Assembly: GCA_018398585.1 (NCBI GenBank)
Contig: JAGTTD010000001.1
Location: forward strand, 21,903,750-21,967,749
Origin: Simmondsia chinensis
Lineage: Eukaryota > Streptophyta > Magnoliopsida > Caryophyllales > Simmondsiaceae
Length of the DNA: 64,000 nt
Direction: 5' to 3'
Shown: positions 12,023-23,618 of the stretch, piece by piece
How the letters are laid out: the number at the start of each line of letters is the position of its first letter
Numbering within the stretch: position 1 is the stretch's first letter
Made by a program: the position numbers and the translations under genes
The notes under the pieces: generated by a model
Told to the model about the DNA's origin: nothing
Seen by the model: the letters and a program-made list of their open reading frames with translations, nothing else
Database searches by the model: none

Positions 12023-12034
12023 GCTCTGATACCA
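12023..12034 (-). promoter_or_regulatory. Primer binding site, tRNA-iMet type
   Basis: On the minus strand this reads TGGTATCAGAGC, two bases inside the 5' LTR end. The downstream leader (AGCTTGAATTGCTTTC) resembles that of the LARD-like element at 1180. Confidence 0.9.
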
Positions 12035-12036
12035 AA

Positions 12037-12409
12037 TGTTATGAATCAAGATCAATCTTGATTCATAACCTAAGTTAGGATATTGTTAGATGAGGGAAGA
12101 AATGAAAGAGATGAGAGAAAAGAGGAAGAATTAGAGATGAGAGAAAGAATTTCAAGATATTTTCATTCATAACCAACTCATACAAGATCTTGGCTATTTA
12201 TAGCCAACAAGGATGCAAAGCATCTAGATCAACTTGAATCAAAGCTCAGCCGCCAAAATAGACTGACTTGACTGACTAAGACCACCAAAGCAACAACCGA
12301 CCCTCTAACTAACTCTCACGCAAAAACTTATTGGAACCGAGACAACTAACAGCACACAAACCAGCAACAAAACAGCAAAAAAGACTCAAAAGAGACCCCA
12401 AACATAACA
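12037..12409 (-). repeat. 5' LTR of the reverse-strand chromovirus
   Basis: It spans TGTTATGAATC to CATAACA on the plus strand and is followed by the TSD CACTT. Compared with the 3' LTR it contains an extra direct duplication of the GAAAGAGATGAGAGAAA segment. Confidence 0.92.
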
Positions 12410-12414
12410 CACTT

Positions 12415-14030
12415 TTACTGGGTTGAAAACCTTATTGTCTACAACTCCAATTATTCAACCTCACAACTATTCATTGCCATTTGAGATTATGTGCGACGCT
12501 TCAAATTATGCTGTAGGAGAATGCTCAGTCAACAAAAGGATCACAAACCTATCGTTGTTTACTATGCTAGTAAATCTTTAGATGAAGCCCAAAATAACTA
12601 TACCACTATTGAAAAAGAACTGCCAGCTATAGTTTTCGCACTTGATAAGTTTTGACCTTATTTTTAGGCTCTCGAATGACTACCTTTTCTGACCTTGCTG
12701 CCATTTGATTTCTTCTTATCAAGAAGGAAACAAAGCCTAGGTTGATTTGCTTGGTTTTATTACACCAGGAATTTAACCTAGAGACTAGGAATAGGAAAGG
12801 CTTGGATAATGTAGTGTCCGATCACCTTTCGAGGATTGTGTTCTCATCTGATTCCACTATTGGCCCCATTATTCACTGTTTTCCTGATGAACAATTATTT
12901 GCTACTGCAGGATGTATTTTTAAATCCACAGAGACCATATGCCAAACCCCTTGCATCCTACCGTAGCATCCTAGCCTATCTTTCTCTATTGTGCTAGTTC
13001 CAAACTTGCCTGTCGAGCATACGAAAAGGAGAATCCTTTTCTGAATGACCCGCTACACTCCTTTGCCCTTGTTCTATGGCAAAACAACGGCTTCCCCATC
13101 GTGCCCCGTGGTATGCACACATTGTAAATTACTTGGCAATGGGAAGGCTTCCTACTTACTGGCCCAAGCAAGCAAGGGCCCGGTTCTCTTCTCAAGTAGT
13201 GGATCTCTTCTAGGATGATCCAGATTTGTTTAAGGTGTGCTCTGATAAGGTAATACGTCATTGTGTCTCGGAAATAAAGCAGGAGAATATATTGAGGTTT
13301 TGCCAGTGGTCTAGCTTGTGGAGGACACTTTGGGGGACGACGAATTGCTGGGAAAGTCCTTCAAAGTGGCTTCTTTTGGCCAACTCTTTTCTAGGACGCT
13401 CATGATTATTGTAGGGCGTGCTATAGCTGTCAATGCACAGGTGCCCTAACAAAATGTGAAGAGATGCCTCAACACCAAATTTTAGTTTGTTAAAGTTTTG
13501 ACATTTGGGGCATTGATTTAATGGGGCCTTTTCCTAGTTCACATGGCTTTGTCTTTATTTTGGTAGCAGTTGAATATGTGTGGAAGTGGGTTGAGGCTAT
13601 CGCAACTACGACAAACGACTACAAGGTGGTTGTAGAGTTAGTTAAGGATAATATTTTCTCACGTTTTGGTGTTCCTAGGGCAATAATTAGTGGTGGGGGG
13701 ACACACTTTACTCATTGTTTAGTTGAGGCACTTCTTCAAAAATACTCAATCACCCATATATTGGCTGCCCCTATCACCCTCAAACTAGCAGTTAGGTTGA
13801 GGTTTTGAATTGAGAAATAAGTCGATCTTTGAGAAGACCGTTAGACCGGACCGTAAGGATGGGTCTTTAAGGTTGAATGACTCTCTTTGGGCTTATTATA
13901 CAGCTTTAAAGACCCCAATCGGCATCTCTCCCTATTGCTTAGTTTTTGGGAAGGCGTGCCACTCACCAGTAGAGCTTGAGCACCGTGTGTATTAAGCAAT
14001 TAAACAGTTCAATCATGACTTGCACATTAT
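12415..14030 (+). pseudogene. Athila-type pol remnant: RNase H and integrase (continues 5190-6976)
   Basis: The pol resumes after the nested chromovirus. RNase H: CDASNYAVG near 12495, and YTTIEKELPAIVFALDKF near 12600. The tether reads [21 protein letters not shown] at 12765-12830, followed by the Athila linker. Integrase: [19 protein letters not shown] (core, with Glu at the third residue of VDYVS-type motifs) near 13530, and IISGGGTHF near 13685, where the second catalytic Asp (SDGG-type) has become Gly. An end piece reads [13 protein letters not shown]...CHSPVELEH near 13885-13985. Frameshifts and stops are frequent. The fragment joins the next, oppositely oriented Athila at about 14030. 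Confidence 0.85.
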
Positions 14031-14995
14031 GAGATGCCTTCATTGTGACTAGTATATCTTCAGTGAGAATCAAACTCCTGACCCCTGGGCGATGACCGCA
14101 TGGGTAAGAGAAGCCACCACTGAGACGCCCTCAATATTGGGTAGCACATATCTTAAAACGTTTATATGGGATAGAGGTGCTAGAGATGCTGCCTCTATAT
14201 ATTATTTTTTTCTCTTTTTTTTCATATTTTTCTTTAGATTTAGGCATAACTCTTCAAAGTCTATCATGTATGATAATCTTAATGCAATCCATTCAAATTT
14301 GAGCATCTTTTAATCAGAAAGAAAAGTAAAACAGCCATGCTAACTAATAAATTCAAATGCTAGGGTTTTATCAAGATAGTGCCTTAGATTAGATCGTGTT
14401 TTGCAATTAGAACACAAAAGCAATTGATTTTTCTGTTATTCAAATCTAATTAAAGTAAATGAGCTAAAAAGAGGAGAAAAATTCCCTAAAAAGCATGACG
14501 ATAAGGTTTTTTTTTTTTTTTTTGTTTTTTGTTGTTAACATGGGTTCAAAAAAGAAAATTTTAAAAACTAATGATCTAAACTGTAGAAACTAGACAATCT
14601 TTTTGTTGGCCGATACTATCTATATCCCAATACAACGGCTCCGAACTCTGGGAGGCACTAAAGCAGACTCTAAAAGACAGAACAAGAAAATTTTTCAAAA
14701 AATTTGTTCAAAATTTTAAAATTATCTCTTCCACCCCCAAACTTAAAGTTAACATTTCCTCAATGTTAAAAGAAAATATAAAGAATTAAGCAGTAGGTGA
14801 GAGATACTTCCCAGGTTTGAGGATTACTTATTTGATGGCGAATGTTGTGACCAAGTTACCCCCAAACTTGTTTTAGCGTACATGTTTGAACAAAATGTAC
14901 AGAAACATGATAAAATAATATAAAAAAAATTAAATAAAAGAAGTACGGAAAGGAACACTTGGGTTGCCTCCCAAGAAGCGCTTAATTTATAGTCG
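14030..14995 (-). other. Athila 3' non-coding region, with one tRNA-like unit
   Basis: No gene is seen here. On the minus strand the order matches 25080-26050 of the forward Athila copy: the cysteine-free SWEATQVFL tail, the CCAACAAAAAG stretch, and the sequence around CTCTATCCCATATAAACG. It ends with one 97-bp tRNA-like unit (about 14045-14130) and a partial second one, where the element is truncated. A poly(T) of about 20 bases lies at 14504. Confidence 0.75.
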
Positions 14996-17900
14996 TTAGC
15001 TCGACTCTTTGAGTGGATCATTCAACGTCTTTGAGATGAATGGAGGTATCTGTGGTTCGAGCTCTCCATCAATATAAGATTTCAGCCTTTGACCATTAAC
15101 TTTGAATGTGCCCTTCTTCTCATCATGAATCTTGACTGTGCCATATGGAAAGACACGAGTTATAACAAAGGATCCTGACCATCTAGAGCGCAATTTCCTT
15201 GGGAAAAGTCGTAATCAGGAGTTAAAAAGTAAAACTTTTTGTCCCACTATGAATTCCCTGTTCGGTCCCTGTAAATTTGAGCATTTTCGTAAGCTTCATT
15301 CCTGAACTCATCCATCTCATTGATTTGCAATAATCTTTTTTCTCCTCTAGCTTCTAAATTGAAGTTCAAGGCTTTTATGGCCCAGTATGCTTTGTGTTCC
15401 AATTCTACTGGTAAATGACATGCCTTGCCATAAACCAATTGATATAGAGACATTCCAATTGGTGTTTTGAATGCTGTTCTATAAGCCCAAAGTGCATCAT
15501 TAAATGTTTTCGACCAATCTTTTCTAGAAGCAGTAACTGTTTTTTTTTCCAAGAATAGTTTTCAATTCTCGATATGAAACTTTCACTTGACCACTTGTTT
15601 GAGGATGGTATGGAGCACCCACATGGTGTATGACTCCATACTTAATAAATCTTTGAGTTGACGGTCACAAAAGTGTTTTCCGCCATCACTTATAATTGCT
15701 CTAGGAGCTCCAAATAGAGAAAAGATGTTTTTTTTTTTTTTTTTTTATGAAGTTTACTATAACTCTGGCATCACTGGTCTAAAAAGCAACTGCTTCAACC
15801 CACTTTGATACATAATCTACAACAACCAAAATAAATCTGTTAGAAAATGATAAAATGAAAGGACCCATGAAATCAATTCCCCAAACGTCAAATAATTCAA
15901 CTAAAATGTTGTTTAGGTGTATTTCATGTCCCTTGGAAGTATTTACTGTCCTTTGGCATCGATCACATTTACCAACAAATTTGAAAACAGCTTTAAAAAC
16001 TGTAGGCATATAAAACCCATATTGTAAAACCTTAGCTGCAGTTTTGTTCCACCGTAATGGCCACCAGTTTCTAGAGAGTGGCAATGGTGCAGAATGTCTT
16101 CCATTTCCTCCTCTTGTACACATCTTTTAATGATTTCGTCTGCACAATGCTTGTACAAGAATGGTTCTTCTAAAAAATAATGCTTTAAATTAGCGAAGAA
16201 CTTCTTCATTTATTGATAGTCATGTCCTTGGGCAGTTCCTGTGCAACCAAATAGTTAACAATGTCAGCGTACCATGAATAATTAGGATTTTCACTTACCA
16301 TCATAAGACTTTAATTCGGGAATTTTTCGTTGATAGAGGGACTTTTGTCCTCTCATTCAAGACGTGATAAATGATCTGCCACAACATTTTTCGTTCCCTT
16401 TTTGTCCCGGATTTCTAAATCAAATTCTTTAAGTAATAAAATCCATCTTATCAGTCTCGATTTTGCATCCCTGTTTTGAAAAAAAGGTATTTAAGAGCAA
16501 AATGATCAGCATAAACAATTACCTTCGAATTTAGCAAGTAGGAACGAAAATTGTCTAATGCAAAAAAAAAAAAAAAAAAAAACAACTAGTAATTCTTTCT
16601 CAAGTGTAGCATAGTTTACCTATGCTTCCATCAAAGTCTTACTAGCTTAGTAAATTGCATGAAAAGTTTTATTCCTTCTTTGCCCGAGCACAGCCCCTAC
16701 TGCGTAGTCACTAGCATCGCACATAAGCTCAAATTATAAGGTCCAATCGGGTGCTACTATTATTGGTGCTATCATTAGTTTTTTCTTCAAGGTCTCAAAA
16801 GCATGCATGCAGTCAATATAAAAGTTAAAAGGGACATCCTTCATCAATAAATTGGAGAGAGGCTTAATCATCTTAGAGAAGTATGTAATAAACCGTCTAT
16901 AGAAACCTTCATGACCTAAGAAACTCTTAATGGCTTTGACATTAGTAGGGATGGTAATCGCTCTATCAGTTCAGTTTTTGCTCTATCAACCTCAATTCCT
17001 CTTTTTGAAATCATATGCCCTAACACAATTCCTTCCCGCACCTTGAAATGACATTTCTTCCAATTCAAAATAAGATTAGTGTCAATGCATCTTTGCAAAA
17101 CTATGGAGAGATTAGCTAAACAATCACCAAATGAGGCCCCAAATACTGAAAAATCATCCATAGACGCTTCTATGAAAATTTCCACCATATACATAGTTGA
17201 AAAGTGAAAGTGGTCTTTTCCTGATCTTCCGGTAAAGGTATTCTATGAAAAGGCATTCTTCTATAGGTAAAGGTACCATATGGACAAGTGAAAGTGGTCC
17301 TTTCCTGATCTTCCGGTGCTATGGCAATTTTGTTGTATCCTGAATAATTATCAAGGAAATAGTAATATGAATGGCCTGCCAGTTTTTCTAACATTTGATC
17401 AATGAATGGTAAAGGAAAATGTTCTTTTCGGGTAGCATCATTAAGTTTTTGATAATCTATACACACCTTCCACCCTGTGACGGTCCTAGTAAGGATGAGC
17501 TCATGGTTCTTATTTTCTGCTACGGTTATTCCCCCTTTCTTTGGAACTACTTGTATTGGGCTTACCTATGGACTATCAGATATGGGATAAATGATCCCGA
17601 CATCTAATAACTTGACAACTTCTTTCCTTACCACCTCTTTCATGGCAGGGTTTAACCGACGTTGGGGTTGCACGGTAGGTTCGAAGTTATCTTCCATAAG
17701 AATCTTATGCATGCATAAGGAAGGGATAATTCCCTTGATGTCTGAAAGAGTCCATCTGATTGCTAATTTATGCTCCCTTAGAACTCTAAGAAACCTTTCC
17801 TGTTCAACATTATTTAAAAAAGCATTAATAACAACAGAATAAGTATTAGAATTACCATGGTAAGCATACTTGAGATGAGGTGGTAATGGCTTGAGCTCTA

Positions 17901-18741
17901 GATTTGGAGGTTCATCTTCTTCCATTCTCTGCCGAGTTTCAATAGCTTGTATGTCATCCACTCTTGTTTCGTGGTACGAATCGAAAGATTCGCAGCTTTC
18001 CAGGTGTTGGGCACATTCCCTTATCAATTCATTTTCTGTGTCTAAGGTCCCTGACTTTGTTAGGCACGCTTCAAGGGGTAACTTAGGGAATGCGTCCCTG
18101 AATATCTCAGCTACCAACCCGTCTACAATATCAACCTCAAAACAAGAATCCATGTTAGTGGGAATTTTCATAGTATTAAAAATATTGAAGGTTACCTGTT
18201 CATCTTGCACTTTTAAAATGAGTTTTCCTTGTTGTATATCTATCAGGGTCCTTCCTGTAGCAAGGAACGGTCGTCCCAGAATAAGAGGTATCTCTCGATC
18301 CTCTCCCATGTCAAGTACTATGAATTCCCTAGGAAGATGAATGTGTCAGCCTTCACTAAGACATCTCCAATCACACCTCTTAGATACTTGATTGATCTGT
18401 CCGTGAGTTGGAGAGATACTGTTGTGGGTTTCACCTCCCCTAAGCCAAGCTTCCTGAACATAGAAGAGGCATTAAATTTATACTTGCACTTAAATTGCAT
18501 AATACTTTATCAAATTAGTGCTGATGCTGCAAGGTATAGTGAAACTCGTAGGATTTTTTAGCTTGGGAGGTAACTTCTTTTGGAGTATGGCATTGTATTC
18601 TTCAGTTAGTGCCACTGTTTCAAATTCTCCCATCTTCCTTTTATTAGACAGGATTTCCTTCATAAATTTTGCATATCTGGGCATATGTTCTAACATGTCA
18701 GCAAAAGGGACATTAATATGTAATTTTTTGAAAATTTCCAA
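14996..18741 (-). pseudogene. Athila pol: protease, RT, RNase H, integrase
   Basis: Protease region: LPPKLKNPTSFTIPC at about 18560, and LGRPFLATGRTLIDIQQGKL at 18240. The expected DLGASINLMP active-site motif is damaged near 18490 (it reads as LSASINLMP, with Asp and Gly lost). RT: MCIDYQKLNDATRKEHFPLPF from 17466, YFLDNYSGYNKI, then a local duplication, then SMDDFSVFG near 17150 (the DD is kept). Integrase: a zinc-binding CDRCQ motif near 15955, and GIDFMGPF and VVDYVSKWVEA near 15870-15790. C-terminus: [25 protein letters not shown] near 15500, and the tail VFPYGTVKIHDEKKGTFKVNG near 15100. Stops and shifts occur throughout. Confidence 0.88.
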
Positions 18742-19141
18742 AAATTTTGCAAATTGTTTGTCTGCTTATTTTTTTTTCAAACGTTGAGGGAAGGGGACCT
18801 TTGGTTTGTAGGGTTGACGGTCAGCACTTTTTGGTTCGTCTTCATTTTGAATTTTTGTCCCTTCCTCAATTTCCATTTCTTGGTTCGTGTCTGTGGACAG
18901 GTCAATTATGGGTTGCTCATTTTGTGTGGTCTTGGCTTCCTGAGTTGGTTCATTCAGGGTTTTCCCACTTCGTAATTCAATTGCTTTTACATGCTCTCAT
19001 GGGTTAGTAACTGTGTTACTAGGTAAGGATCCTTGTGACCTTTCAGAGAGTTGGCTTGAAACTTTGTCCGATTTGAGTCTCAAGATTTCTAATCATAGCT
19101 TCTTAATTTTGAATTAAAGTTTCTTGATTTTGAAGATTTGT

Positions 19142-20198
19142 TTATGTGTTTTGCATGAAACTTTTGAACAATTCTTCGAGATTTGTTTTCTTTTTTGGTG
19201 GTGGTTGAATGGGTTGTTTTTTAATCCCTTGGCTAGTCCATGAAAAATTTGGGTGGTTTTTCCTCCCAGGATTATAAGTGTTGGAAAAGGGATTATTTTG
19301 TGGTTTTTGAAAATTTGAAACAAAATTTGCTTGTTCATGGCTTGATGTGGCAAAAGAGTTCCCTGCTTGACATTCTATGCTAGCATAATTTCCTTCACAA
19401 AATTCACATGTTAGCATAGCAGAATGAATGGCATTAACACCCATATTACTTAATTGTTTCTGAATCATTGAAATTTGAGCAGATAACGTGGTTAATGCAT
19501 CTACCTCGTGAACTCCTGCAGGTTTCCTTCTATCAGCTGTTCTTACATAGTTGTTTCTAGCCATTACTTCTAGAAACTCGTATGCTTCTTCTGGTGTCTT
19601 ATTGTTTAGGGCTCCTCCGGCAACCGTGTCCACCATTGTTTGGGTATTAGGTGCCAAACCATTGTAAAAAGTTTGGACTTGCATCCAAACTGACAAACCA
19701 TGTTGTGGACACCTTCTTAAAAGCTCTTTATAATGCTCCCACACTTCATACAAAGATTCCATATCATATTGTACAAAGAGGTAATGTCATTCCTCATTTC
19801 AGCTAATATGGCTGGTGGAAAATATTTAGCAAGAAAATTTTGTGCCAAATCGTCCCTAGTGGTGTTAGTGCCTGATGGTAATGACATTAACCACGCTTTG
19901 GCTTTATTTCCAAGTGAGAACGGAACAGCATTATGCGAATGGCATCATCGTTGACCCCATTATGCTTAAATGTGTCGCATATCTCTATGAAGTTAGCGAT
20001 ATGCAGGTTCGGGCCCTCACTACGTAGACCGCCAAATTTGACAGTCTGTTGAATCATTTGTATTACCGCAAGTTTAATTTCAAAATTGTTTACTTGTATT
20101 GGTGGACATCGAATCCTAGAAATGCATCCTCCTACAATTGGTATAGCATAATATTTTAAAGGCCTTTTGTCATCATTACCATTGTTATTATTAGCCAC
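19142..20198 (-). pseudogene. Athila gag
   Basis: The start MANNNNGNDDKRPLKYYAIP lies at 20198, with the Athila N-terminal gag sequence (NFEIKLAVIQMIQQTVKFGG) following. The second block, at 19142-19762, has ESLYEVWEHYKELLRRCPQHG and KTPEEAYEFLEVMARNNY. Next come a heptad-like stretch (LTTLSAQISMIQKQLSNMG) and a zinc-knuckle relic (CEFCEGNYASIEC) in which the usual His is Tyr. The two blocks are in different frames, with a break near 19760-19890. Athila gag is normally a single, longer frame, so this one is broken. Confidence 0.85.
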
Positions 20199-20770
20199 TG
20201 TTTCAGTTCATTTTAGTTTTCCTAATGAGTCGAAGTGTTCTTTCGATTTTAGGATCAAAAGGGGTTGTTTCGTTTTCGTTTTGATTTTGCATACAAAGTG
20301 AAAAGATAACTAAAAAGTCAAAAGAAAGATAACAACAATGAGAAAGAACCAAAAATACTACAATATGATACAAAGCTTAACAAACTAAAATTTAAAGGGG
20401 GTTGGGTTTTGGGGGGGGAGGGGGGGGAGGGGATGGGTTAACACTAATGTTTCAAAAATCTTATAACTAACAACGTTAATTTTAACAAAGTGAGCTTATA
20501 AGTAAAAGAAAGGTGAAACTAAGGAGAAAATACGAAAATAACAACAAAATAACACAAAATTAACAAAACATAACAAAAACACAATTTTAAGGGGGGGTGC
20601 TATATGAATTTTTGAATTAAAAACAACTTAACAAATAAAATCAAGTGACTGAAATAAATGAAAGAAAAGAAATTTCTTCTTCAAGTTCAAACAAAATTCA
20701 CAAGTTTTAACAAATGACTTCAAATTAGTACCAAAACTAGTTGGTATCGATATCACTTAAATAAAAACAA

Positions 20771-20789
20771 TCCCCGGCAATGGCGCCAA
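20771..20789 (-). promoter_or_regulatory. Athila primer binding site (tRNA-Asp type)
   Basis: On the minus strand this reads TTGGCGCCATTGCCGGGGA, next to the LTR end. TGGCGCC...GCCGGGGA is the usual Athila primer site. Confidence 0.85.
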
Positions 20790-20794
20790 AAACT

Positions 20795-22225
20795 TGATGC
20801 TTTACTTTGTGTATATGATTAGCAAGTGAACTAAGTCATATCAAGTAATAAAGAGTGAGTAGAGTATCGTATCCACGAGGATTGTTATTGAGTGAGTACC
20901 GAAATTAGTAGTTTTAGTGTTACTTGAAAACAAAATTTGTAGTTTTTGAAATGAAACAAACCAAAATAAAAAGAACTAAAATGTTTACTAATTTTTTATA
21001 AAAAGTGTATTGATTTTTTTATGGTTTTTATGAAAATAAGATCCAAGGCATCCGATTTCACCTAGTTGAATTAATACGCCTTTCTATTCTCGGTATTCAA
21101 GTTGTTATTACATGTTGGTGGTCGAAAACCCTAATTTACCAAATATTCTCTCTCAAGCAACACTTAGCATACTCTTCTACATACTAACCCGTCACTCTCG
21201 TGCATGAATTTAAATAAGAAAAGAGTTTTAAAGATCTATAGTTTTTATTTAAGACCACACAAATCGTGTTAATCTCTCTCAAGCATTCGCTCAATTTGTG
21301 GTGCTTATCACCTTAGCAATCATCATAAATCTCCTCTCGAACTCGTTATGAATCATTATAGGCTTTAAATAGTGATCAAGCATTTAAAACTCATGAAGAA
21401 CAATGATAAACGCTTCAACAATGCAATAACAAGACATTGAATATGTTAAATTAGAATAGAGCGTATATTGCAACTTCGGCTACATCGTAGCCTTGGAAAA
21501 ATAAAATCAGTTCATGATAGACATAATATAAAATTAAGACAAATTTCATGATTTTAAAGAAGAAAAGGATAGAAAGAACTTAAAAATACAAAATTACAAA
21601 CCAAACTTCCTTCCTCCTTCTTTTTCTTCTTCCCTCGGTTTTCCTTCTTTCTTCTACTGCTTTCTTTGTGCTTTTGCTGAGTTGAGGGATGCTGAAAACA
21701 CTCCCAAATGACTCCTTATTTATAGTGCTTGAAGGGGATGAATTGGAGAATAAAAATTTAATCTTGCTTGCATCTCATTTGCTACTTCATGCAGTTCATG
21801 AACAACTTGCAATGTTTGCTTTATTTTATGCAATTTTTCTCACTTTTCACCACCTAAAACTGCACTTTCAGCTCATATTGCTTGTGCTCATGGAGTATAC
21901 AATGTATTTGAGTTATATTATGTGAAGAAAATTGCCACCAAAAGCAAGTTGCAACTTTCTGTCAATTCTTGTTGGTTCCTTGTATGAACCGCGAGCTTGC
22001 GATGATTTTTTCCTTTTTTTTTATTTTATTTGACGTATCTTGCTTTCACTTATTGATGTTGATGATAAAACCTACAAAATTTAGCACAAAATAAGTGTTT
22101 TTGCAAGAAAATGGCAATATGAGCGAAAAAGAGCAAAACAGAGCAAAAGCGATCAAAGTTTGATGTAAAATGGTTAAAAATGAATCAAAATAAAATAAAT
22201 AATTATATTCTAAATTGACTTATCA
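20795..22225 (-). repeat. 5' LTR of the reverse-strand Athila
   Basis: The plus strand runs TGATGCTTTAC...GACTTATCA, so on the element strand it begins TGATAAGTC and ends GCATCA, the usual Athila ends. It matches the LTRs at 22428-23342 and 26577-27982 in reverse complement. Confidence 0.88.
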
Positions 22226-22427
22226 ACTGCAATAATTGTTTTTTTAAAAAATATTTTTAATCAATAATACACATTAATGTTAGTGTTTCGTTTGGGTTAC
22301 ACGTGATTTTTCTTAAACTACATATAAAATTAGAAAAAAATATAACACATACCGGGTTTGTTTGGAAAATCACATATAAAGCAGAAGCGAAAAACATGAA
22401 AAAAAGTACGAAACAGTGAAAGACAAA
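22226..22427. other. Short AT-rich spacer between two head-to-head Athila LTRs
   Basis: About 200 bp does not align with the Athila LTRs. It replaces the first 490 bp or so expected of the next element's 5' LTR. It contains two similar stretches (CGTTTGGGTTACACGTGA and GTTTGTTTGGAAAATCACA) of the kind seen near small DNA-transposon ends, but no clear terminal repeats. Confidence 0.4.
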
Positions 22428-23342
22428 ACCTCATGTGCTATAAATATCGGTGTTAGGGAAGTGTTTAATCATCAATTCGTCCAACAAAAACTCAATATAA
22501 CGTAGAGAAATAGGGTAGAAACCATGAGGGAAAGAAATAGAGAAATAGGGAAGGAAAGTTTGGTTTGTAATTTTGCATTTTTAAGTTCTTTATATCCTTT
22601 TCTTCTTTAAGTTCATGGAATTTGTCTTAATTTTACTTTATATTATGTTTAACATGAACTAATTTTATCTTTCCAAGGCTACGATATAGCCTAAGTTGTA
22701 ATATACGCTTTTTTCTAATTCAACGTATTCAAAGTTTGTTTATTGCGCTGTTTGAGTGTTTATCATTGTTCTTAATGAGTTTTGAATTCAAAGCCTACAA
22801 TGATTCATAATGATTCTGAGAGGAGATTTATGAGGAATGCTAAAGTGATAAACACCACAAATTGAGCGAATGCTAGAGATAAATTAATGGGATTTGTGTG
22901 GTCTTAAGTGAAAACCATGGATGTTCAAAACTCTTTTCTTACTTAAATTCATGCAAGAGATTGATGAGTTAATATGTAAAAGGTTATACTAAGTATTACT
23001 CGAGAGAGAACATTTAGTAAATTAGGGTTTTCGACCATCAACACGTAATAACAACTTGAATACCGAGAATAGAATGGCGCATTGATGCAACTTGGTGAAA
23101 TCGGATGCCTTGGACATATTTAAATAAAAAAACTTTAAAAAAAAATCAGTAACCTAGTTTAGTCCTTTTCATTTTATTTGTTACATATTCAAAATTTCAA
23201 TTTTTGATCTTTCAAATAGTGCTAAAGCTACTAATTTCGATACTCATTCAATAAGCAATCCTCGTGGGAGTGATACTCTACTTACTCTGTATTACTTGAT
23301 ATGACATAGTGCACTTGTTAAGCAAACACCAAGTAGGCATCA
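22428..23342 (+). repeat. 5' LTR (truncated) of the Athila derivative
   Basis: This aligns with about 27067-27982, from CCTCATGTNCTATAAA to AAGTAGGCATCA. The part matching 26577-27066 is absent. The TATAAA near 22440 could be the LTR TATA box. Confidence 0.85.
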
Positions 23343-23347
23343 AGTTT

Positions 23348-23366
23348 TTGGCACCGTTGCCAGAGA
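23348..23366 (+). promoter_or_regulatory. Primer binding site of the Athila derivative
   Basis: TTGGCACCGTTGCCAGAGA lies five bases after the LTR. It is a mutated form of the Athila primer site seen at 20771-20789. Confidence 0.8.
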
Positions 23367-23577
23367 TTGTTTAGATTTGAGTGATATCGATACCAACTTG
23401 TTTTGGTACTAATTTGAAGTTGTTTTGTAAAAAATTATAAATTTTGTTTACATTTGATGAAGAATATTTTATTTCATTCATTTAGTTCACTTTTTTTAAT
23501 TTGTAGTGTTATCTTATTTCATTCATTTAGTTCACTTTTTTTAATTTGTAGTGTTTTTTTTTTAATTTGTATACAAC

Positions 23578-23618
<41 letters not shown>

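Larger units (their letters stand above)
6982..12409 (-). mobile_element. Complete Ty3/gypsy chromovirus (Reina-like size), 5.4 kb
   Basis: Reverse-strand element with a 3' LTR at 6982-7328 and a 5' LTR at 12037-12409. Both begin TGTTATG and end CATAACA on the plus strand. A perfect 5-bp TSD, CACTT, lies at 6977-6981 and 12410-12414. The order on the minus strand is primer site, gag, protease, RT, RNase H, integrase, chromodomain, polypurine tract (complement of ATTTCCCCCCCTT at 7329). The small size, short LTRs and chromodomain suggest the Reina branch of chromoviruses; that assignment is inference. The insertion splits the Athila pol between its RT and RNase H regions. Stops and frameshifts in every domain make it defective. 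Confidence 0.93.
14030..22225 (-). mobile_element. Athila-type Ty3/gypsy element, reverse strand, missing its 3' LTR
   Basis: On the minus strand this runs 5' LTR (20795-22225), primer site (20771-20789), leader, gag (about 19142-20198), pol (about 14996-18741) and a long 3' non-coding region to about 14030. There it is truncated against the forward-strand Athila remnant, so no 3' LTR or TSD can be found. Its 3' region (14100-14830) matches 25080-26170 of the forward Athila derivative in reverse complement. The domain motifs are those of the Athila clade, whose members have long LTRs and 3' regions. Confidence 0.88.
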
